Assembly (NCBI RefSeq): GCF_000407505.1
Contig: NZ_ASWE01000002.1
Location: 496,001-560,000 of the forward strand
Length of the DNA: 64,000 nt
Reading direction: 5' to 3'
Source of the DNA: Enterococcus phoeniculicola ATCC BAA-412
Lineage (GTDB): Bacteria > Bacillota > Bacilli > Lactobacillales > Enterococcaceae
Positions 52,153 to 62,227 of this stretch are shown here, piece after piece (position 1 is the stretch's first letter; every line of letters starts with the position of its first letter). The notes beneath the pieces are model-generated. The model did no database searches and was not told the origin of the DNA. It worked only from the letters and a program-made list of their open reading frames with translations. Made by a program: the position numbers and the translations under genes.

Positions 52153-54372
52153 TTACAAATAGCGGGCAATTAGTTGAATAATTTTCTCAGGGAAAGTCGC
52201 TAAATCACTGATGTCTAAATAACGATTTTCTCCATAAATTTCCTTGATAACCTCTTTGTCTTGACCGATAGCAGCTGATAAAAACAGTACACCTTGTCGT
52301 TCATATTCCTTTAAAACGGATTGAATATCTTCTTTTGCTTTGTCTCCTGTATAATCAGGTAAGGCTTTTGGCTGCCCATCACTAATAGTCAATAGCAATT
52401 TAGTTGTCGCTGTTTGTTTTGACAATTTATCTGCCATAATTTTAAGCACGACGCCATCACGATTATTTTGACGTGGTTTCATGGATATGATTTTAGCATC
52501 GACATAATCAAAGGAATCATCAAACTCTTTGTAGGAAAATATAGAGGTCTTTTCTCTTGTTGAGACATCTGCAGTATCCCCATAAATCATTAAAGGAATG
52601 TTTACTCGTTTCGCAAACTCAGTAATTGCAAGAGCGGCTGTCTGCGCACTGTTTATCCGACCCTCTCGTATCATGGAACCAGATTCATCCACGCGAATAG
52701 CGAGCGCTAGCGAAGGCTCTTCATGGGGTGGATTCTTTTTATCAAAATTTTTATAATCCCCATAAGCAATTCGGCTAGCATTAAACCGATTCCCTTCATA
52801 TTTTCCTGTTTGATAGGTTGTGGTAACCTCTTTATCAAGTAAATCCAACATTTTCCGACTCAGTGTTTCAACGGCAGGAAGAATCTTCTTCTTTGCTTCT
52901 TTGGCAATGAGTATATCTTTTTTTTTGAATGTTGGGCGATGGATAATCAGTCCTTCTTTTGCGTGAGCTGTATCTTTTAAGAGCTGGCGCGCTTCTTTGT
53001 TCAAACTACGCTTTTTTTCTTTGTCGACAGCTTCCATTTCAGAGGGAGACATGGATGTTTCTTCATCAGAACTCTCCTTCTCTGTATGTCCATTGGCAAC
53101 AGTGTCCTCACTCTTTTTGGTTTCTTCCACTTCAATAGCTTCTCTTTTTTCCTGTTTTTCTTTTGGGGCTGATACTTCTGATACTTGGTCAGAATCGCCT
53201 AATAAAGTCGCTTCTTCTGTTTCTTTTTCAATATTTCTCAATTCTGCTTCTTCTGCTGAAATTTTTCTTCCAGCAATTTTCTGCTCTTCTTTAAGAAATT
53301 CTTGTAACGGATTTTTTTGCAAAAGAACTTGCAGCTCAGAAAGCAAGCCACTTTCTTCTAAAATATTTTCTAAAATTTCTAGCTCGTTGGGATCAGTAGT
53401 CACTTTATAAAATACTTTAGGGTAGATAGAAATTAAGGGATCCTGCGCTTGTTTTAGGGTGTTTACCCAGTAGAAATAAGAGCGCATACCAGCAACCCCT
53501 TTGATGGCATTTGCTTTAGCCGTTTGATCGAGAAGCTGAATAATTTCTGCCATTTTTAACAAAATATCAAGTTCATTAACACCTGTTTTCGCTAATGCCC
53601 GTTCAGCCATCACGGATACAGCAGGTAAATCCATTTTTTCGGCATGCTGCATTCGGTCACGTAGAGATTCATTTAGGGGCCGATTCCCTTGATAATTACG
53701 GTTGGTGGTAATCACAACGATACAATCTGGATGTCGTTGGATAACCCCTGTAGGGATATTTAGCATACCATTACTCTCTAATGCGGAATTCAATGCTACT
53801 AAAACAGAAGCATCGCGAATAACTGTAGGCTCTTGAATTTCTAAAAGATAACCCTTTTCCATTGCACGAACAATTTCAGAAGGGTAAAACTTATAATGAA
53901 CGGTTTCCTGCTGGTTTTCGTCAATACGATGAATCAGCTTAGCAAGGCGTTCTTTTGCAGTACTCTGATTGATACTATAATGTTGTTGAATCAACTTGAT
54001 TACTGCATCAAATGAATCTGTTTGGTAAATGGCTTCCAGCAATTCACTATCTAGCTCATCATCTGCAGAAATAATTGGCAATAACGCGCCAAAAACGTCT
54101 GATTTATCCATATCTGCAAAACAAGTCACCTTTGTATAAGGTAGCTGTAAATCAGCAGATAAGGCTTTTGCTAATTGGGTTTTTCCAGAACCAGCATCTC
54201 CTTCTAATAAAATATTAAAAAGTTTCATTTCAGGATCATGCCAATTCGTTTTAATTTCTTGTGCAATCCGTTTTTCTTCTTCACTGGTTTGATGACTTTT
54301 GGGCTTTTTCCAAATCATTTGTTTTTCCAAACGAGAGAAAATTCTACCTTCCGTCACTGAATAAGAGGTCAT
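52153..54372 (-). CDS. MoxR-type AAA ATPase fused to a CobT-like VWA domain
   Basis: 739 residues. The N-terminal AAA module (about 20-350) has Walker A GDAGSGKT (58-65) and VVITTNRNYQGNRPLNESLRD as sensor-1/arginine-finger region. A charged linker (about 365-480) rich in Glu and Lys follows. A C-terminal von Willebrand A domain has an intact MIDAS (VDESGSM, then ISDGQP). MoxR/VWA pairs act as chaperones inserting metals or activating complexes, and here both halves are in one protein. It follows the DUF6530-like gene by 14 bases. The client is unknown and the protein is soluble. Confidence 0.82.
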   Translation of the reverse strand: MTSYSVTEGRIFSRLEKQMIWKKPKSHQTSEEEKRIAQEIKTNWHDPEMKLFNILLEGDAGSGKTQLAKALSADLQLPYTKVTCFADMDKSDVFGALLPIISADDELDSELLEAIYQTDSFDAVIKLIQQHYSINQSTAKERLAKLIHRIDENQQETVHYKFYPSEIVRAMEKGYLLEIQEPTVIRDASVLVALNSALESNGMLNIPTGVIQRHPDCIVVITTNRNYQGNRPLNESLRDRMQHAEKMDLPAVSVMAERALAKTGVNELDILLKMAEIIQLLDQTAKANAIKGVAGMRSYFYWVNTLKQAQDPLISIYPKVFYKVTTDPNELEILENILEESGLLSELQVLLQKNPLQEFLKEEQKIAGRKISAEEAELRNIEKETEEATLLGDSDQVSEVSAPKEKQEKREAIEVEETKKSEDTVANGHTEKESSDEETSMSPSEMEAVDKEKKRSLNKEARQLLKDTAHAKEGLIIHRPTFKKKDILIAKEAKKKILPAVETLSRKMLDLLDKEVTTTYQTGKYEGNRFNASRIAYGDYKNFDKKNPPHEEPSLALAIRVDESGSMIREGRINSAQTAALAITEFAKRVNIPLMIYGDTADVSTREKTSIFSYKEFDDSFDYVDAKIISMKPRQNNRDGVVLKIMADKLSKQTATTKLLLTISDGQPKALPDYTGDKAKEDIQSVLKEYERQGVLFLSAAIGQDKEVIKEIYGENRYLDISDLATFPEKIIQLIARYL

Positions 54373-54386
54373 AGGGAAAACTCCTT

Positions 54387-54866
54387 TTAATAGCCTAGAT
54401 CATCTAACAAACGTTTTAATACACGCATACGTTCACCGATTAATTCGCCATCTTTTTGTAATGTATCATAGTATAATAAAATATCTTCATCAATCATTGG
54501 ATTGTCCGTATCTACCTCAACTGTCATTCGATTTCCTTGAAGACCAATGATATCTATCTCTGGATTCTCTGGATCGTAAAATTTTTCATGTCGATAGGCA
54601 TCTTGAAAATAAAGATTTCCTCGTGCGACTAAAATAGCCAAATCAAGTATTCGAGTAATAGGAAGCTCTTCAGACTGACGTGACCATTTTTCTCCTGTAT
54701 GACGCCAAACCTTTCCTGATATATCGACTTTCCCTCTATCATTCCATTGTGCAAGACCTAAAGAAAGCCCTTTTGCATCCGTATCTAATGCATAATTACC
54801 ATCAATTTTGTCATAGTCTTCTACAACGATGACAGGTTTATGTTTAAGATTTGTTGGGATTTTCAT
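54387..54866 (-). CDS. Conserved hypothetical protein (DUF6530-like), partner of the AAA-VWA protein
   Basis: 159 residues, soluble and rich in Asp, Arg and Trp, beginning MKIPTNLKHKPVIVVEDYDK. Recognisable stretches are DAKGLSLGLAQWN, VWRHTGEKWSRQSEELPI and ILDLAILVARGNL. I recall these from proteins labelled DUF6530, but this is from memory. It is the first gene of a two-gene operon with the AAA-VWA protein and so may be its substrate adaptor or client. Its promoter region carries an array of TTACTAA half-sites. Function unknown. Confidence 0.65.
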   Translation of the reverse strand: MKIPTNLKHKPVIVVEDYDKIDGNYALDTDAKGLSLGLAQWNDRGKVDISGKVWRHTGEKWSRQSEELPITRILDLAILVARGNLYFQDAYRHEKFYDPENPEIDIIGLQGNRMTVEVDTDNPMIDEDILLYYDTLQKDGELIGERMRVLKRLLDDLGY

Positions 54867-54884
54867 AAACTCGCCAACCTCCTT

Positions 54885-54929
54885 TTAGTAATTTACTAAT
54901 TTACTAAACTAGTAATTTAGTAAATTATA
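54885..54929 (-). promoter_or_regulatory. Array of TTACTAA half-sites overlapping the promoter
   Basis: At least five near-identical heptamers (TTACTAA or its complement TTAGTAA) are packed in about 40 bases, including a perfect repeat TTTACTAAA-N7-TTTAGTAAA (54899-54923). A TTGACA box is at 54939-54944. The layout suggests cooperative binding of a repressor near the -10 region. Confidence 0.55.
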
Positions 54930-55036
54930 ATAGAAATGTGTCAATTTATCAAAAAAAGAGATTTACTGAAACATGTTGGAAAGATATTAATGGACTTCTT
55001 TAGCTCTTTAAAGGGCAAAAAAGACCCATGGAAGAC

Positions 55037-55057
55037 TTCAAAAGAGATTCTTTTGAA
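55037..55057 (-). terminator. Hairpin after the DegV gene
   Basis: TTCAAAAGA-ATC-TCTTTTGAA is a perfect 9-bp stem about 40 bases beyond the DegV stop. It is followed at some distance by TTTTTT on the minus strand, so termination is possible but not certain. Confidence 0.4.
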
Positions 55058-55096
55058 TGTTCTTCTATAGGCCTGTGATGAAAGAATATATAAGAA

Positions 55097-55945
55097 TTAT
55101 TGCGCTGAGATGGCTAATCCAATTGCTTTTTCTCCTAAATGAGTTCCAATGACCGGACCAAAATGGCCAATCTCAATTTCTGCATCGGGATATTGTTTTT
55201 GGAGCTTTTCTTTTTCTTCTTTTGCTACTTCAAGATTATTTGCATGAATCACATAAAGTTTTACTGGATATTGGATTTCATTATAGCGTTGTCCAACTAT
55301 CTTTTCAGCACGAGTAAAAGCTTTTTTTGTTGATCGAATCTTCTCAGATAACACAATCTTTCCTTCTTCAAAGGTTAAAATTGGTTTAATCTTAAGCAAA
55401 CCACCAATCAAGGCAGCGCCATTTGTTAGTCGTCCTCCGCGAACAAGATTGTTTAAATCGTCTACAATTAGATACGCGTAAGTGTTATCTCGAATAATAT
55501 CAATTTTGGCAAGAATTTCATCTAGTGACGCATCTGTTTCAGACATATCCAATGCCGCCTCTACCATATGTCCCATTGGTAAGCTAGTAATTTCAGAATC
55601 ATAAGGGACAATTGTGACTCCGTCAATTGCTTCCTTGATTCCATGTAAAGTACTAACAAAACCGGAAATACCAGCAGACAGGTGGATACTAATAATTGTA
55701 TCGTATCCTTTATCCGCAATCTTTTGATAAAGCGCCAACACCTCTCCTAATGCAGGTTGAGAAGTTGTTGGAAATTCTTTGCTGTTTTTCAGTAAATCGT
55801 AATATTCATCTGCTTCAATATCAATACCTTCATTGTAAATCTTTCCATCCAAAATAACAGGAATTGGAATAGTGAAGAGATTTTCTTTTGTTTTTATACG
55901 TTCAGGCAGATATGCTGTACTGTCTGTGACTACTGCTAGTTTCAT
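55097..55945 (-). CDS. DegV-family fatty-acid-binding protein
   Basis: 282 residues of the DegV/FakB fold. The N-terminus has the signature VTDSTAYLPE, then TTSQPALGEV with the lipid-binding Ser/Thr, HLSAGISGF, YLIVDDLNNLVRGGRL and LLKIKPILTFEEGKI. FakB-type proteins present exogenous fatty acids to the kinase FakA for phospholipid synthesis. The gene is single, with the LCP gene upstream on the same strand. Which fatty acid is bound is not predictable. Confidence 0.92.
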   Translation of the reverse strand: MKLAVVTDSTAYLPERIKTKENLFTIPIPVILDGKIYNEGIDIEADEYYDLLKNSKEFPTTSQPALGEVLALYQKIADKGYDTIISIHLSAGISGFVSTLHGIKEAIDGVTIVPYDSEITSLPMGHMVEAALDMSETDASLDEILAKIDIIRDNTYAYLIVDDLNNLVRGGRLTNGAALIGGLLKIKPILTFEEGKIVLSEKIRSTKKAFTRAEKIVGQRYNEIQYPVKLYVIHANNLEVAKEEKEKLQKQYPDAEIEIGHFGPVIGTHLGEKAIGLAISAQ

Positions 55946-56031
55946 TTAGTTTCCTCGTTTCAAAGAAATTTCACCGTTCAAATATAATAATAGCATAGAT
56001 TGAAAAACATTGAAAATAAATTTTCAGACAA

Positions 56032-57150
56032 TCAATTGGCTAAAAATGTTTGGATAGCTTGTTTATTCTGTTCCTTATCAACGACTAAAATGCTTCCGGC
56101 ATAGTCAGAATTTCCATAACTCCAAGAATTCTCTACGGGTACACTTAGACGATCAATTCCTCCTGCCCCTTTTAATACAGAGAAGCTGTTTTTCAGCAAA
56201 AAGGTTGTTGGAATATTTGTAGACGTATAGCCAATTGCTTTTCCAGAGGCTAATGGCAAGTTGATAAGTGTCAGTGGATTTTTCATTTGAGAAAAGATAG
56301 CAGACATTGCTTGTTGTTGACGTCGAACACGACCAAAGTCTCCTTCTTCATCCATACGAAAGCGTGTATACTGCAATAATGTTAACCCGTTCATTTTTTG
56401 AGGTCCTTTTTTTATAGGGACTTCTAAGTGACTACTCATATCTTTTTCGGCATCAATCTGTACGCCATTTGGAAATAAGGAATCAATCACCTTCTCGAAT
56501 GATTGAAAGTCAACTTTGGCATAATATTTACAATCAATACCAAAATTATCTAAAAGAGTTTGCCGTACAAGATCAGCTCCGCCAAATGCATAGGCAGCGT
56601 TTATTTTATTATCACCCACACCAGGAATTGTCACAAAAGTATCACGCATAAAGGAAATCATTTTTGGCTTTTTCCCAGAACCATCAAGCTGAATTACCAT
56701 AATCGTATCTGCCCGTCCAGTTTCTCCTCCTCGACTGTCACTTCCTAAAAGCAGAATATTATTTGATTTATCAGCACTAGTCACCCCATTAAATGTTTCC
56801 AGCTCTTCTTTTGGCAGGGAGGTATCGTGCTCTGCACTATATTTTCCATAGGCAAACATCCCGCCAGAAAATAAAAATACGAGTAAAATAAGAAGCCCCA
56901 ATATTCGTAGCCCTTTGTGTTTTTTTCGAGATTTTTTTTGTTTGGGTTTCTTTTCTTTTTCCGGCGAATTTGATGTATGAAAAAATGTTGCTTTTTTTCT
57001 TTGTTTCGTTTGTGGTGCAGATAATTGCTCTTCAGCAGCTGACTCAACTGGTTCTTTTTGCTGTCTTTCTTTTCTTGGTGAGAAAGATTTTTTATTATTT
57101 ACTGTTTCTGATTCATCATGTAAGTTTTTATAACGATCCATTCGACTCAT
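56032..57150 (-). CDS. LytR-CpsA-Psr (LCP) family cell-wall ligase
   Basis: 372 residues from MSRMDRYKNL, chosen for GGAGG 9 bases upstream; an open frame runs further up but overlaps pheA and lacks a ribosome site. A long, Lys-rich cytoplasmic N-terminus (1-95), one membrane helix (about 100-118) and the LCP catalytic domain follow: LLLGSDSRGGETGRADTIMV and ISFMRDTFVTIPG with the conserved Arg/Asp, then GLTLLQYTRFRMDEEGDF. LCP enzymes attach teichoic acids or polysaccharides to peptidoglycan. In enterococci a psr-like gene follows the aro operon, as here. Confidence 0.92.
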   Translation of the reverse strand: MSRMDRYKNLHDESETVNNKKSFSPRKERQQKEPVESAAEEQLSAPQTKQRKKATFFHTSNSPEKEKKPKQKKSRKKHKGLRILGLLILLVFLFSGGMFAYGKYSAEHDTSLPKEELETFNGVTSADKSNNILLLGSDSRGGETGRADTIMVIQLDGSGKKPKMISFMRDTFVTIPGVGDNKINAAYAFGGADLVRQTLLDNFGIDCKYYAKVDFQSFEKVIDSLFPNGVQIDAEKDMSSHLEVPIKKGPQKMNGLTLLQYTRFRMDEEGDFGRVRRQQQAMSAIFSQMKNPLTLINLPLASGKAIGYTSTNIPTTFLLKNSFSVLKGAGGIDRLSVPVENSWSYGNSDYAGSILVVDKEQNKQAIQTFLAN

Positions 57151-57229
57151 AAGCGATAGCCTCCATTTCTCTTCTTCTCTAGCATACCTGATGAAAAAAA
57201 AGTTCATAGTCTTTTTAGAAAATTTTAAG

Positions 57230-57269
57230 ACAAAAAAAACCTTCTGAGTATAAAACATCAGAAAAGGTT
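57230..57269 (-). terminator. Terminator of the aro-pheA operon
   Basis: On the minus strand AACCTTTTCTGA pairs with TCAGAAGGTT across about 10 bases and is followed by eight T residues. It lies 16 bases after the pheA stop and in front of the LCP gene. Confidence 0.8.
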
Positions 57270-57284
57270 TAAAGACACAAAGAG

Positions 57285-58136
57285 TCATTCGATAGTTTTT
57301 ACAGGATAAATTCCGTAATGACCAAATATTTTGACTTCCCCACCCAACAAACGAATTTCTTCGATTGCATTGTCAACTAAGATTTTGGGTTTATCCATTT
57401 CTATATCTAATAAAAAGAAATATTCACCAAGGCTTGTCTTTAGCGGACGAGACTCAATTTTACTTAAGCTGATTTTCCTCCAGCTAAATGCTGAAAGCGC
57501 CTGATGAAGAGAGCCCGGTTGATTAGAGGGCATCGTGATTGCAAGAGTCGTTTTACTCTTTTTTTTAGAAAGTGGTAAGGAAATTTCAGGCTGACCAATG
57601 ACCCAAAAGCGAGTATGGTTTATTTCGATATCCTGTATATTTTCACGAACGATAGCAAGCTGGTACGTACGAGCAGCGTTTTTTGGCGCAATGGCAGCGA
57701 TTTGCTCCTCTGGATGTTCAGCAACATATTGTGCAGCGTAAGTTGTTGAAGGAGTAGCCTCAACAACTGCTTTAGGAAAATGCTGTTGAATAAACTGAGA
57801 TGATTGAGCTAGTGCCTGAGGATGAGAAAGGATTTTCTCAACAGATTCCCACCTCTTCTCATTTTCTTTTGATACCATCAATTGCTGATGAATGGGAAGA
57901 ATCAATTCAGCACCAACCGGAATCGCGGATTGGTGATAGAGATAGTCAACTGTTGTGTTAACGGAACCCTCTAAAGTATTTTCAATTGGTACGACACTCA
58001 AGGCGACCTTACCATATTCGACAGCCTTTATACAGGCAGGGATACTGGAAAATGGGACAAGTTGTCCCTCTGGAAATCCTGTTTTAGCTGCTTGATAGGT
58101 AAAGGAACTTTCAGGACCTAAATAGCCAATTTTCAC
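57285..58136 (-). CDS. pheA: Prephenate dehydratase
   Basis: 283 residues, monofunctional. The dehydratase domain has GYLGPESSFTYQAA, VPIENTLEGSVNTTVDYL and the catalytic NHTRFWVIG. A C-terminal ACT domain (about 200-280) with PGSLHQALSAFSWRKISLSKIESRPLK is the phenylalanine-binding regulatory part. It converts prephenate to phenylpyruvate in the cytosol. It is the last gene of the aromatic operon, immediately after aroK, and is probably feedback-inhibited by phenylalanine. Confidence 0.96.
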   Translation of the reverse strand: MKIGYLGPESSFTYQAAKTGFPEGQLVPFSSIPACIKAVEYGKVALSVVPIENTLEGSVNTTVDYLYHQSAIPVGAELILPIHQQLMVSKENEKRWESVEKILSHPQALAQSSQFIQQHFPKAVVEATPSTTYAAQYVAEHPEEQIAAIAPKNAARTYQLAIVRENIQDIEINHTRFWVIGQPEISLPLSKKKSKTTLAITMPSNQPGSLHQALSAFSWRKISLSKIESRPLKTSLGEYFFLLDIEMDKPKILVDNAIEEIRLLGGEVKIFGHYGIYPVKTIE

Positions 58137-58643
58137 TTACTCACCTACTTTTAAAAGGATTGTTTGAACAATTTCATCCGGTGTTCGGTTGGTTGTTTCT
58201 ACAATAATGTTTGCACTCTCTTCATAAAAGGGGATTCGCGGAATGTAGACTTCTTTAATCTCTTCTGGACTTTTTGAAACGACAAGAGGTCTAACGGTTG
58301 TTTTATCCCTTTTAAGGCGTTTGACCAACTCATCTGCATCTGTTTTTAAATAAACAACGGTGGGCATTTGATTTAGTAAACGTCGATTTTCTTCCTTTAA
58401 TACAATCCCTCCGCCTGTAGAAATAATATGCTCTAAATCCAGCGATTTGGAAAGAATTTCTGTTTCTTTTTTTCGAAAAGCTTCTTCGCCATATTGGTCA
58501 AAATATTCTTGAATCGTCATGCCAATTTCTTGAACAATCAGCTCATCAAAATCAATTTGCTGTAATCCTGTTTTTTGTGAGAGCTTTTGGCCAACTGTGG
58601 TTTTCCCAGCACCCATAAACCCAATTAATACGATTCCTTTCAT
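58137..58643 (-). CDS. aroK: Shikimate kinase
   Basis: 168 residues, a P-loop kinase with Walker [12 protein letters not shown], the shikimate-binding Asp region [10 protein letters not shown], and [13 protein letters not shown] with the GGG shikimate motif. The lid Arg ([10 protein letters not shown]) is also present. It phosphorylates shikimate at O3 with ATP. It overlaps aroA by 4 bases and is followed at once by pheA, so the three are translated together. Confidence 0.96.
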   Translation of the reverse strand: MKGIVLIGFMGAGKTTVGQKLSQKTGLQQIDFDELIVQEIGMTIQEYFDQYGEEAFRKKETEILSKSLDLEHIISTGGGIVLKEENRRLLNQMPTVVYLKTDADELVKRLKRDKTTVRPLVVSKSPEEIKEVYIPRIPFYEESANIIVETTNRTPDEIVQTILLKVGE

Positions 58644-59932
58644 ATAGCACCCCCAGGTAATAATGTTGTTAAGTCTGAAAAGAAGTTTGGATAGGAAACA
58701 GAAACTGCCTCCGCTTGGTCAAGTTCAACCTCTCCATCAGCTACAAGGAGGGCGGCGATTTGAAGCATCATACCGATGCGATGATCTCCGTAACTTGTAA
58801 CGTTTGCTCCATGTAGTGGCGTAGGTCCGTTGATAATCAATCCATCTTCTGTTGCTTGAATAGACGCGCCCATTTTTGTTAATTCTCTAGCGACCGCATC
58901 AATACGATTCGTTTCTTTTACTTTTAGTTCTTGTGCATCGCGAATAATTGTTTGACCCACTGCTTGGGTAGCTAATAAGGCAATAATAGGTAATTCATCT
59001 ATCAGTCGAGGAATAATCGCGCCGCCAATGGTACACCCTTTAAGCGAAGAGTAGCGAGCAGTAATTGTTGCTGACTGGTTTTCAGAATCGGATTCACTTA
59101 CCTGTATCTCTCCTCCCATGTCTCGAATAACATCAAGAATTCCTGTACGAGTAGGATTAATACCAACATTCGTTAATTGAATCGTACTGTTTTTTGTAAT
59201 TAATGCCGCTACGAGGAAAAAGGCTGCTGAAGAAATATCTCCTGGAACAACCACTGTCTGCCCACTGAGCGTTTGTGGTCCTTTTAGGCGAATCATTTTA
59301 TCTTGTATCTCAATCTGTCCGCCAAATTGTCGAATCATTTCTTCTGTATGATTTCGGGAAGGTTCTTTTTCAATAATGATGGACTCTCCATTGGCTTGAA
59401 GTGCAGCAAACAAAATTGCAGATTTTACTTGTGCACTTGCTACAGGCATTTCGTAGGTAATTGCGTGTAGCGTCTTTCTTCCTTGAATGGTTATAGGAGG
59501 AAATTGGGTGTGTTTATTTCCTGTAATTTCCCCATTCATCTGATTGATGGGGTCCATCACACGTGCCATAGGACGCTTACTTAAAGAGTCATCGCCAGTC
59601 AAGGTTGTGGAAAAATTTGTTCCTGCTAATATTCCCATTAATAGGCGAATCGTCGTCCCTGAATTTCCTACGTCAATTGGTGCATCAGCAGGGATGAATG
59701 CATCGGTGCCTCTCCCATGAATGGTAATGACCGCTCCGTCATCTTCTATAGGTACCCCAAGTGTTTTAAAGGCATGTAGCGTAGCCAAACAATCTTCTCC
59801 TCTAAGAAAATTGTGAATGGTTGTCGTTCCTTTAGCCATCGCACCAAACATGATACTTCGATGAGAAATAGATTTATCTGCTGGAACAGTCAGTGTCCCC
59901 TGTAATTGTTGCTTATTTGTCACGAGCTTCAT
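58640..59932 (-). CDS. aroA: 3-phosphoshikimate 1-carboxyvinyltransferase (EPSP synthase)
   Basis: 430 residues with the two-domain inverse alpha/beta barrel. Landmarks are the PEP/shikimate loop [15 protein letters not shown], the glyphosate-region motif [25 protein letters not shown], and [16 protein letters not shown] near the end. The loop reads with Gly and Thr near positions 95-97, as in class II enzymes of Gram-positive bacteria. It joins shikimate-3-phosphate and PEP in the sixth step of the pathway. Confidence 0.97.
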   Translation of the reverse strand: MKLVTNKQQLQGTLTVPADKSISHRSIMFGAMAKGTTTIHNFLRGEDCLATLHAFKTLGVPIEDDGAVITIHGRGTDAFIPADAPIDVGNSGTTIRLLMGILAGTNFSTTLTGDDSLSKRPMARVMDPINQMNGEITGNKHTQFPPITIQGRKTLHAITYEMPVASAQVKSAILFAALQANGESIIIEKEPSRNHTEEMIRQFGGQIEIQDKMIRLKGPQTLSGQTVVVPGDISSAAFFLVAALITKNSTIQLTNVGINPTRTGILDVIRDMGGEIQVSESDSENQSATITARYSSLKGCTIGGAIIPRLIDELPIIALLATQAVGQTIIRDAQELKVKETNRIDAVARELTKMGASIQATEDGLIINGPTPLHGANVTSYGDHRIGMMLQIAALLVADGEVELDQAEAVSVSYPNFFSDLTTLLPGGAI

Positions 59933-59943
59933 TCAATCACTTC

Positions 59944-61035
59944 CTATTTTGTACGACAAGTGTAGGTTGTCTTTTTTTCTAAATACTGTTTTCCTGCCAA
60001 ACGATCTTTTTCTGTTTTAAACGTTATTTGTAAAACCCCGATAATATCTTCTCGTGTTTCTTGAATACGCAAGTTTATAATAGAAATTTCTTTTCTTCCA
60101 AGTAAGCCAGTAACCTCAGCGATGACCCCTGGAACATCAGGAACATCTACTAGTAAATCATAAAATGCAGGAATTGCGCCCTGCTCATGAACGGGTAGCT
60201 GATCACGTGTTTCTTTTGCTTTTTCAAAAAACTGATAGATCTTTTGTTCTTCTCGCTCACTTATCCATGTTCGAACTTCACCCATAGTCTTTTCCCACTC
60301 ATCTATCTTATGTAACAGAGCATCCCGATTACTTAATAAAATATCTGTCCACATCGTAGGATCAGAAGAAGCAATTCGTGTAATATCACGAAATCCGCCA
60401 GCAGCCAGCTGACGCGAGCGTGGAAATACTTGATTAAATCGGTCACTTTGATTGACGAGGCCTGCAGCAATAATATGCGGTAAATGACTCAACATCCCTG
60501 TAATTTCATCATGTTCATAGGCATCTAACACAACATATTTTGCTCGCGTTCCTCGTAAAAGATATTGAAGCTCACTAACCATTGTTTTATTTACCTCATC
60601 GACAGTAAAAATATAATAAGCATTTTCAAACAAGTCAACGTTTGCAGCTAGCACACCTGATTTATGGGAGCCTGCCATTGGATGTCCACCGATAAAAAGA
60701 AAGGAAGCGTCCTTTGTTGCCTCCATAATTTCAGATTTTGTACTACAGGCATCCGTGACAATCACCTGTGGTCTTAGGGTAAATGTTTTCAGCTCATGAA
60801 TCTTTTGAATACAGACACGCACAGGAACGGCTAATAAAATAACATCAGCTTGTTCAGCCGCTTGCTGAAATGAGTCGGCTATCTCATCAATAATCTGGGT
60901 ATCTTTTGCAATTTTTTCTGTCTGAGTGCAATGATCGCATCCAATGATAATTGCATCAGGCTGTCCTTTTTTTATACAAAGTGCTAAAGAACTGCCAATG
61001 AGACCTAAGCCCACCACTAGAATTTTTTTTCGCAT
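59944..61035 (-). CDS. tyrA: Prephenate dehydrogenase
   Basis: 363 residues: an N-terminal Rossmann domain (VVGLGLIGSSLALCIKKG), the catalytic region FIGGHPMAGSHKSG with the conserved His, an all-helical dimerisation part, and a C-terminal ACT domain (PDVPGVIAEVTGLLGRKEIS). It oxidises prephenate to 4-hydroxyphenylpyruvate with NAD+. The ACT domain suggests feedback control by tyrosine. It lies 13 bases after aroC and 11 before aroA. Confidence 0.95.
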   Translation of the reverse strand: MRKKILVVGLGLIGSSLALCIKKGQPDAIIIGCDHCTQTEKIAKDTQIIDEIADSFQQAAEQADVILLAVPVRVCIQKIHELKTFTLRPQVIVTDACSTKSEIMEATKDASFLFIGGHPMAGSHKSGVLAANVDLFENAYYIFTVDEVNKTMVSELQYLLRGTRAKYVVLDAYEHDEITGMLSHLPHIIAAGLVNQSDRFNQVFPRSRQLAAGGFRDITRIASSDPTMWTDILLSNRDALLHKIDEWEKTMGEVRTWISEREEQKIYQFFEKAKETRDQLPVHEQGAIPAFYDLLVDVPDVPGVIAEVTGLLGRKEISIINLRIQETREDIIGVLQITFKTEKDRLAGKQYLEKKTTYTCRTK

Positions 61036-61048
61036 ATTAGGAAACCTC

Positions 61049-62227
61049 CTAATAGTTTTTTAAATAGGTACGATAGTCTGAAACAGCTTTTTGAAGTTCT
61101 TCAAACGAGTCGCTTGGAAATTTATCTAAGAGTTCTTTTGCAATCTCAGTAGCTACGACGCTTTCACAGACTACGCTTGCTGCTGGAACAGCAGTACTAT
61201 CTGAGCGTTCGACACTAGCTTTGTAGGGCTCTTTTGTGTCGATGTTTACGCTTTGCAGAGGTTTGTATAGTGTTGGAATAGGCTTCATAACTCCTTGCAC
61301 CACAATGGGCTCTCCGTTGGTCATGCCACCTTCAAAGCCCCCTAAATTATTCGTTCTTCGTGTATAGCCTTTTGTTTGGTCCCAAACGATTTCATCCATG
61401 ACTTTTGAACCTGGGAGATTCGCCATTTCAAATCCTAGTCCAAACTGTACTCCTTTAAACGCATTGATACTGGTTACAGCTTGTGCAATTTTTGCATCTA
61501 ACTTTTTATCCCATTGAACGTAGCTGCCAAGTCCAGCTGGTACTCCTCCAATGATTACTTCAACCACACCGCCGATTGTATCACCATTTTTTTTCGTTTG
61601 ATCAATTAACGCTTTCATCTCTTCTTCAACCTGTGGGTCAACTACTCGAACCTCTGAAGCTTCTGAACGTTCTTTAATTTCAGTAACAGTTAGTCCATCC
61701 TGAATTTCTGCATGAATACCGCCCAATGTCACGACATGTCCGGCAACAATAATCTCTAACTCTTTTAAAAGTTTTTTTGCAATTGCTCCAATCGCAACGC
61801 GCATGGTTGTTTCTCTAGCGGAAGAACGTTCTAAGACATTTCGCAAATCGTCGTGATGATATTTCATACCCCCCACTAAATCGGCATGACCAGGGCGCGG
61901 CTTACTCACGCGACGTAAGTTTTTATTTTTTTCAGGGACTTCTTCTATCGCCATCACCTTTGTCCAATTTTTCCAGTCTTTATTTTCAACAACTAATGTG
62001 ACCGGTGAGCCAAGTGTTTTTCCATGGCGAATCCCTGAAGTAATTTTCACTTGATCTTTTTCAATAAGCATTCTTCCGCCACGACCATAGCCTGTTTGAC
62101 GTCTGGCAAGCTCACTATTAATTTCTTCTGCCGTTAAAGGCATTCCTGCGGGTAGTCCTTCAATAATAGTTGTTAATTCTGGTCCATGTGATTCTCCAGC
62201 TGTCAGAAATCTCATATTCTTCCTCAC
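61049..62227 (-). CDS. aroC: Chorismate synthase
   Basis: 392 residues. Signatures 1 and 2 are seen: [18 protein letters not shown] and [17 protein letters not shown], then [17 protein letters not shown]. The third is [13 protein letters not shown] near the C-terminus. The enzyme needs reduced FMN and makes chorismate from EPSP. Its ATG overlaps the stop of aroB by 4 bases. Confidence 0.97.
   Translation of the reverse strand: MRKNMRFLTAGESHGPELTTIIEGLPAGMPLTAEEINSELARRQTGYGRGGRMLIEKDQVKITSGIRHGKTLGSPVTLVVENKDWKNWTKVMAIEEVPEKNKNLRRVSKPRPGHADLVGGMKYHHDDLRNVLERSSARETTMRVAIGAIAKKLLKELEIIVAGHVVTLGGIHAEIQDGLTVTEIKERSEASEVRVVDPQVEEEMKALIDQTKKNGDTIGGVVEVIIGGVPAGLGSYVQWDKKLDAKIAQAVTSINAFKGVQFGLGFEMANLPGSKVMDEIVWDQTKGYTRRTNNLGGFEGGMTNGEPIVVQGVMKPIPTLYKPLQSVNIDTKEPYKASVERSDSTAVPAASVVCESVVATEIAKELLDKFPSDSFEELQKAVSDYRTYLKNY

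Noticed and set aside
52997-53410. Plus-strand open frame of 137 codons
   Set aside because: Antisense to the Glu/Lys-rich linker of the AAA-VWA gene; its Ser/Phe/Leu richness is the mirror of that composition.
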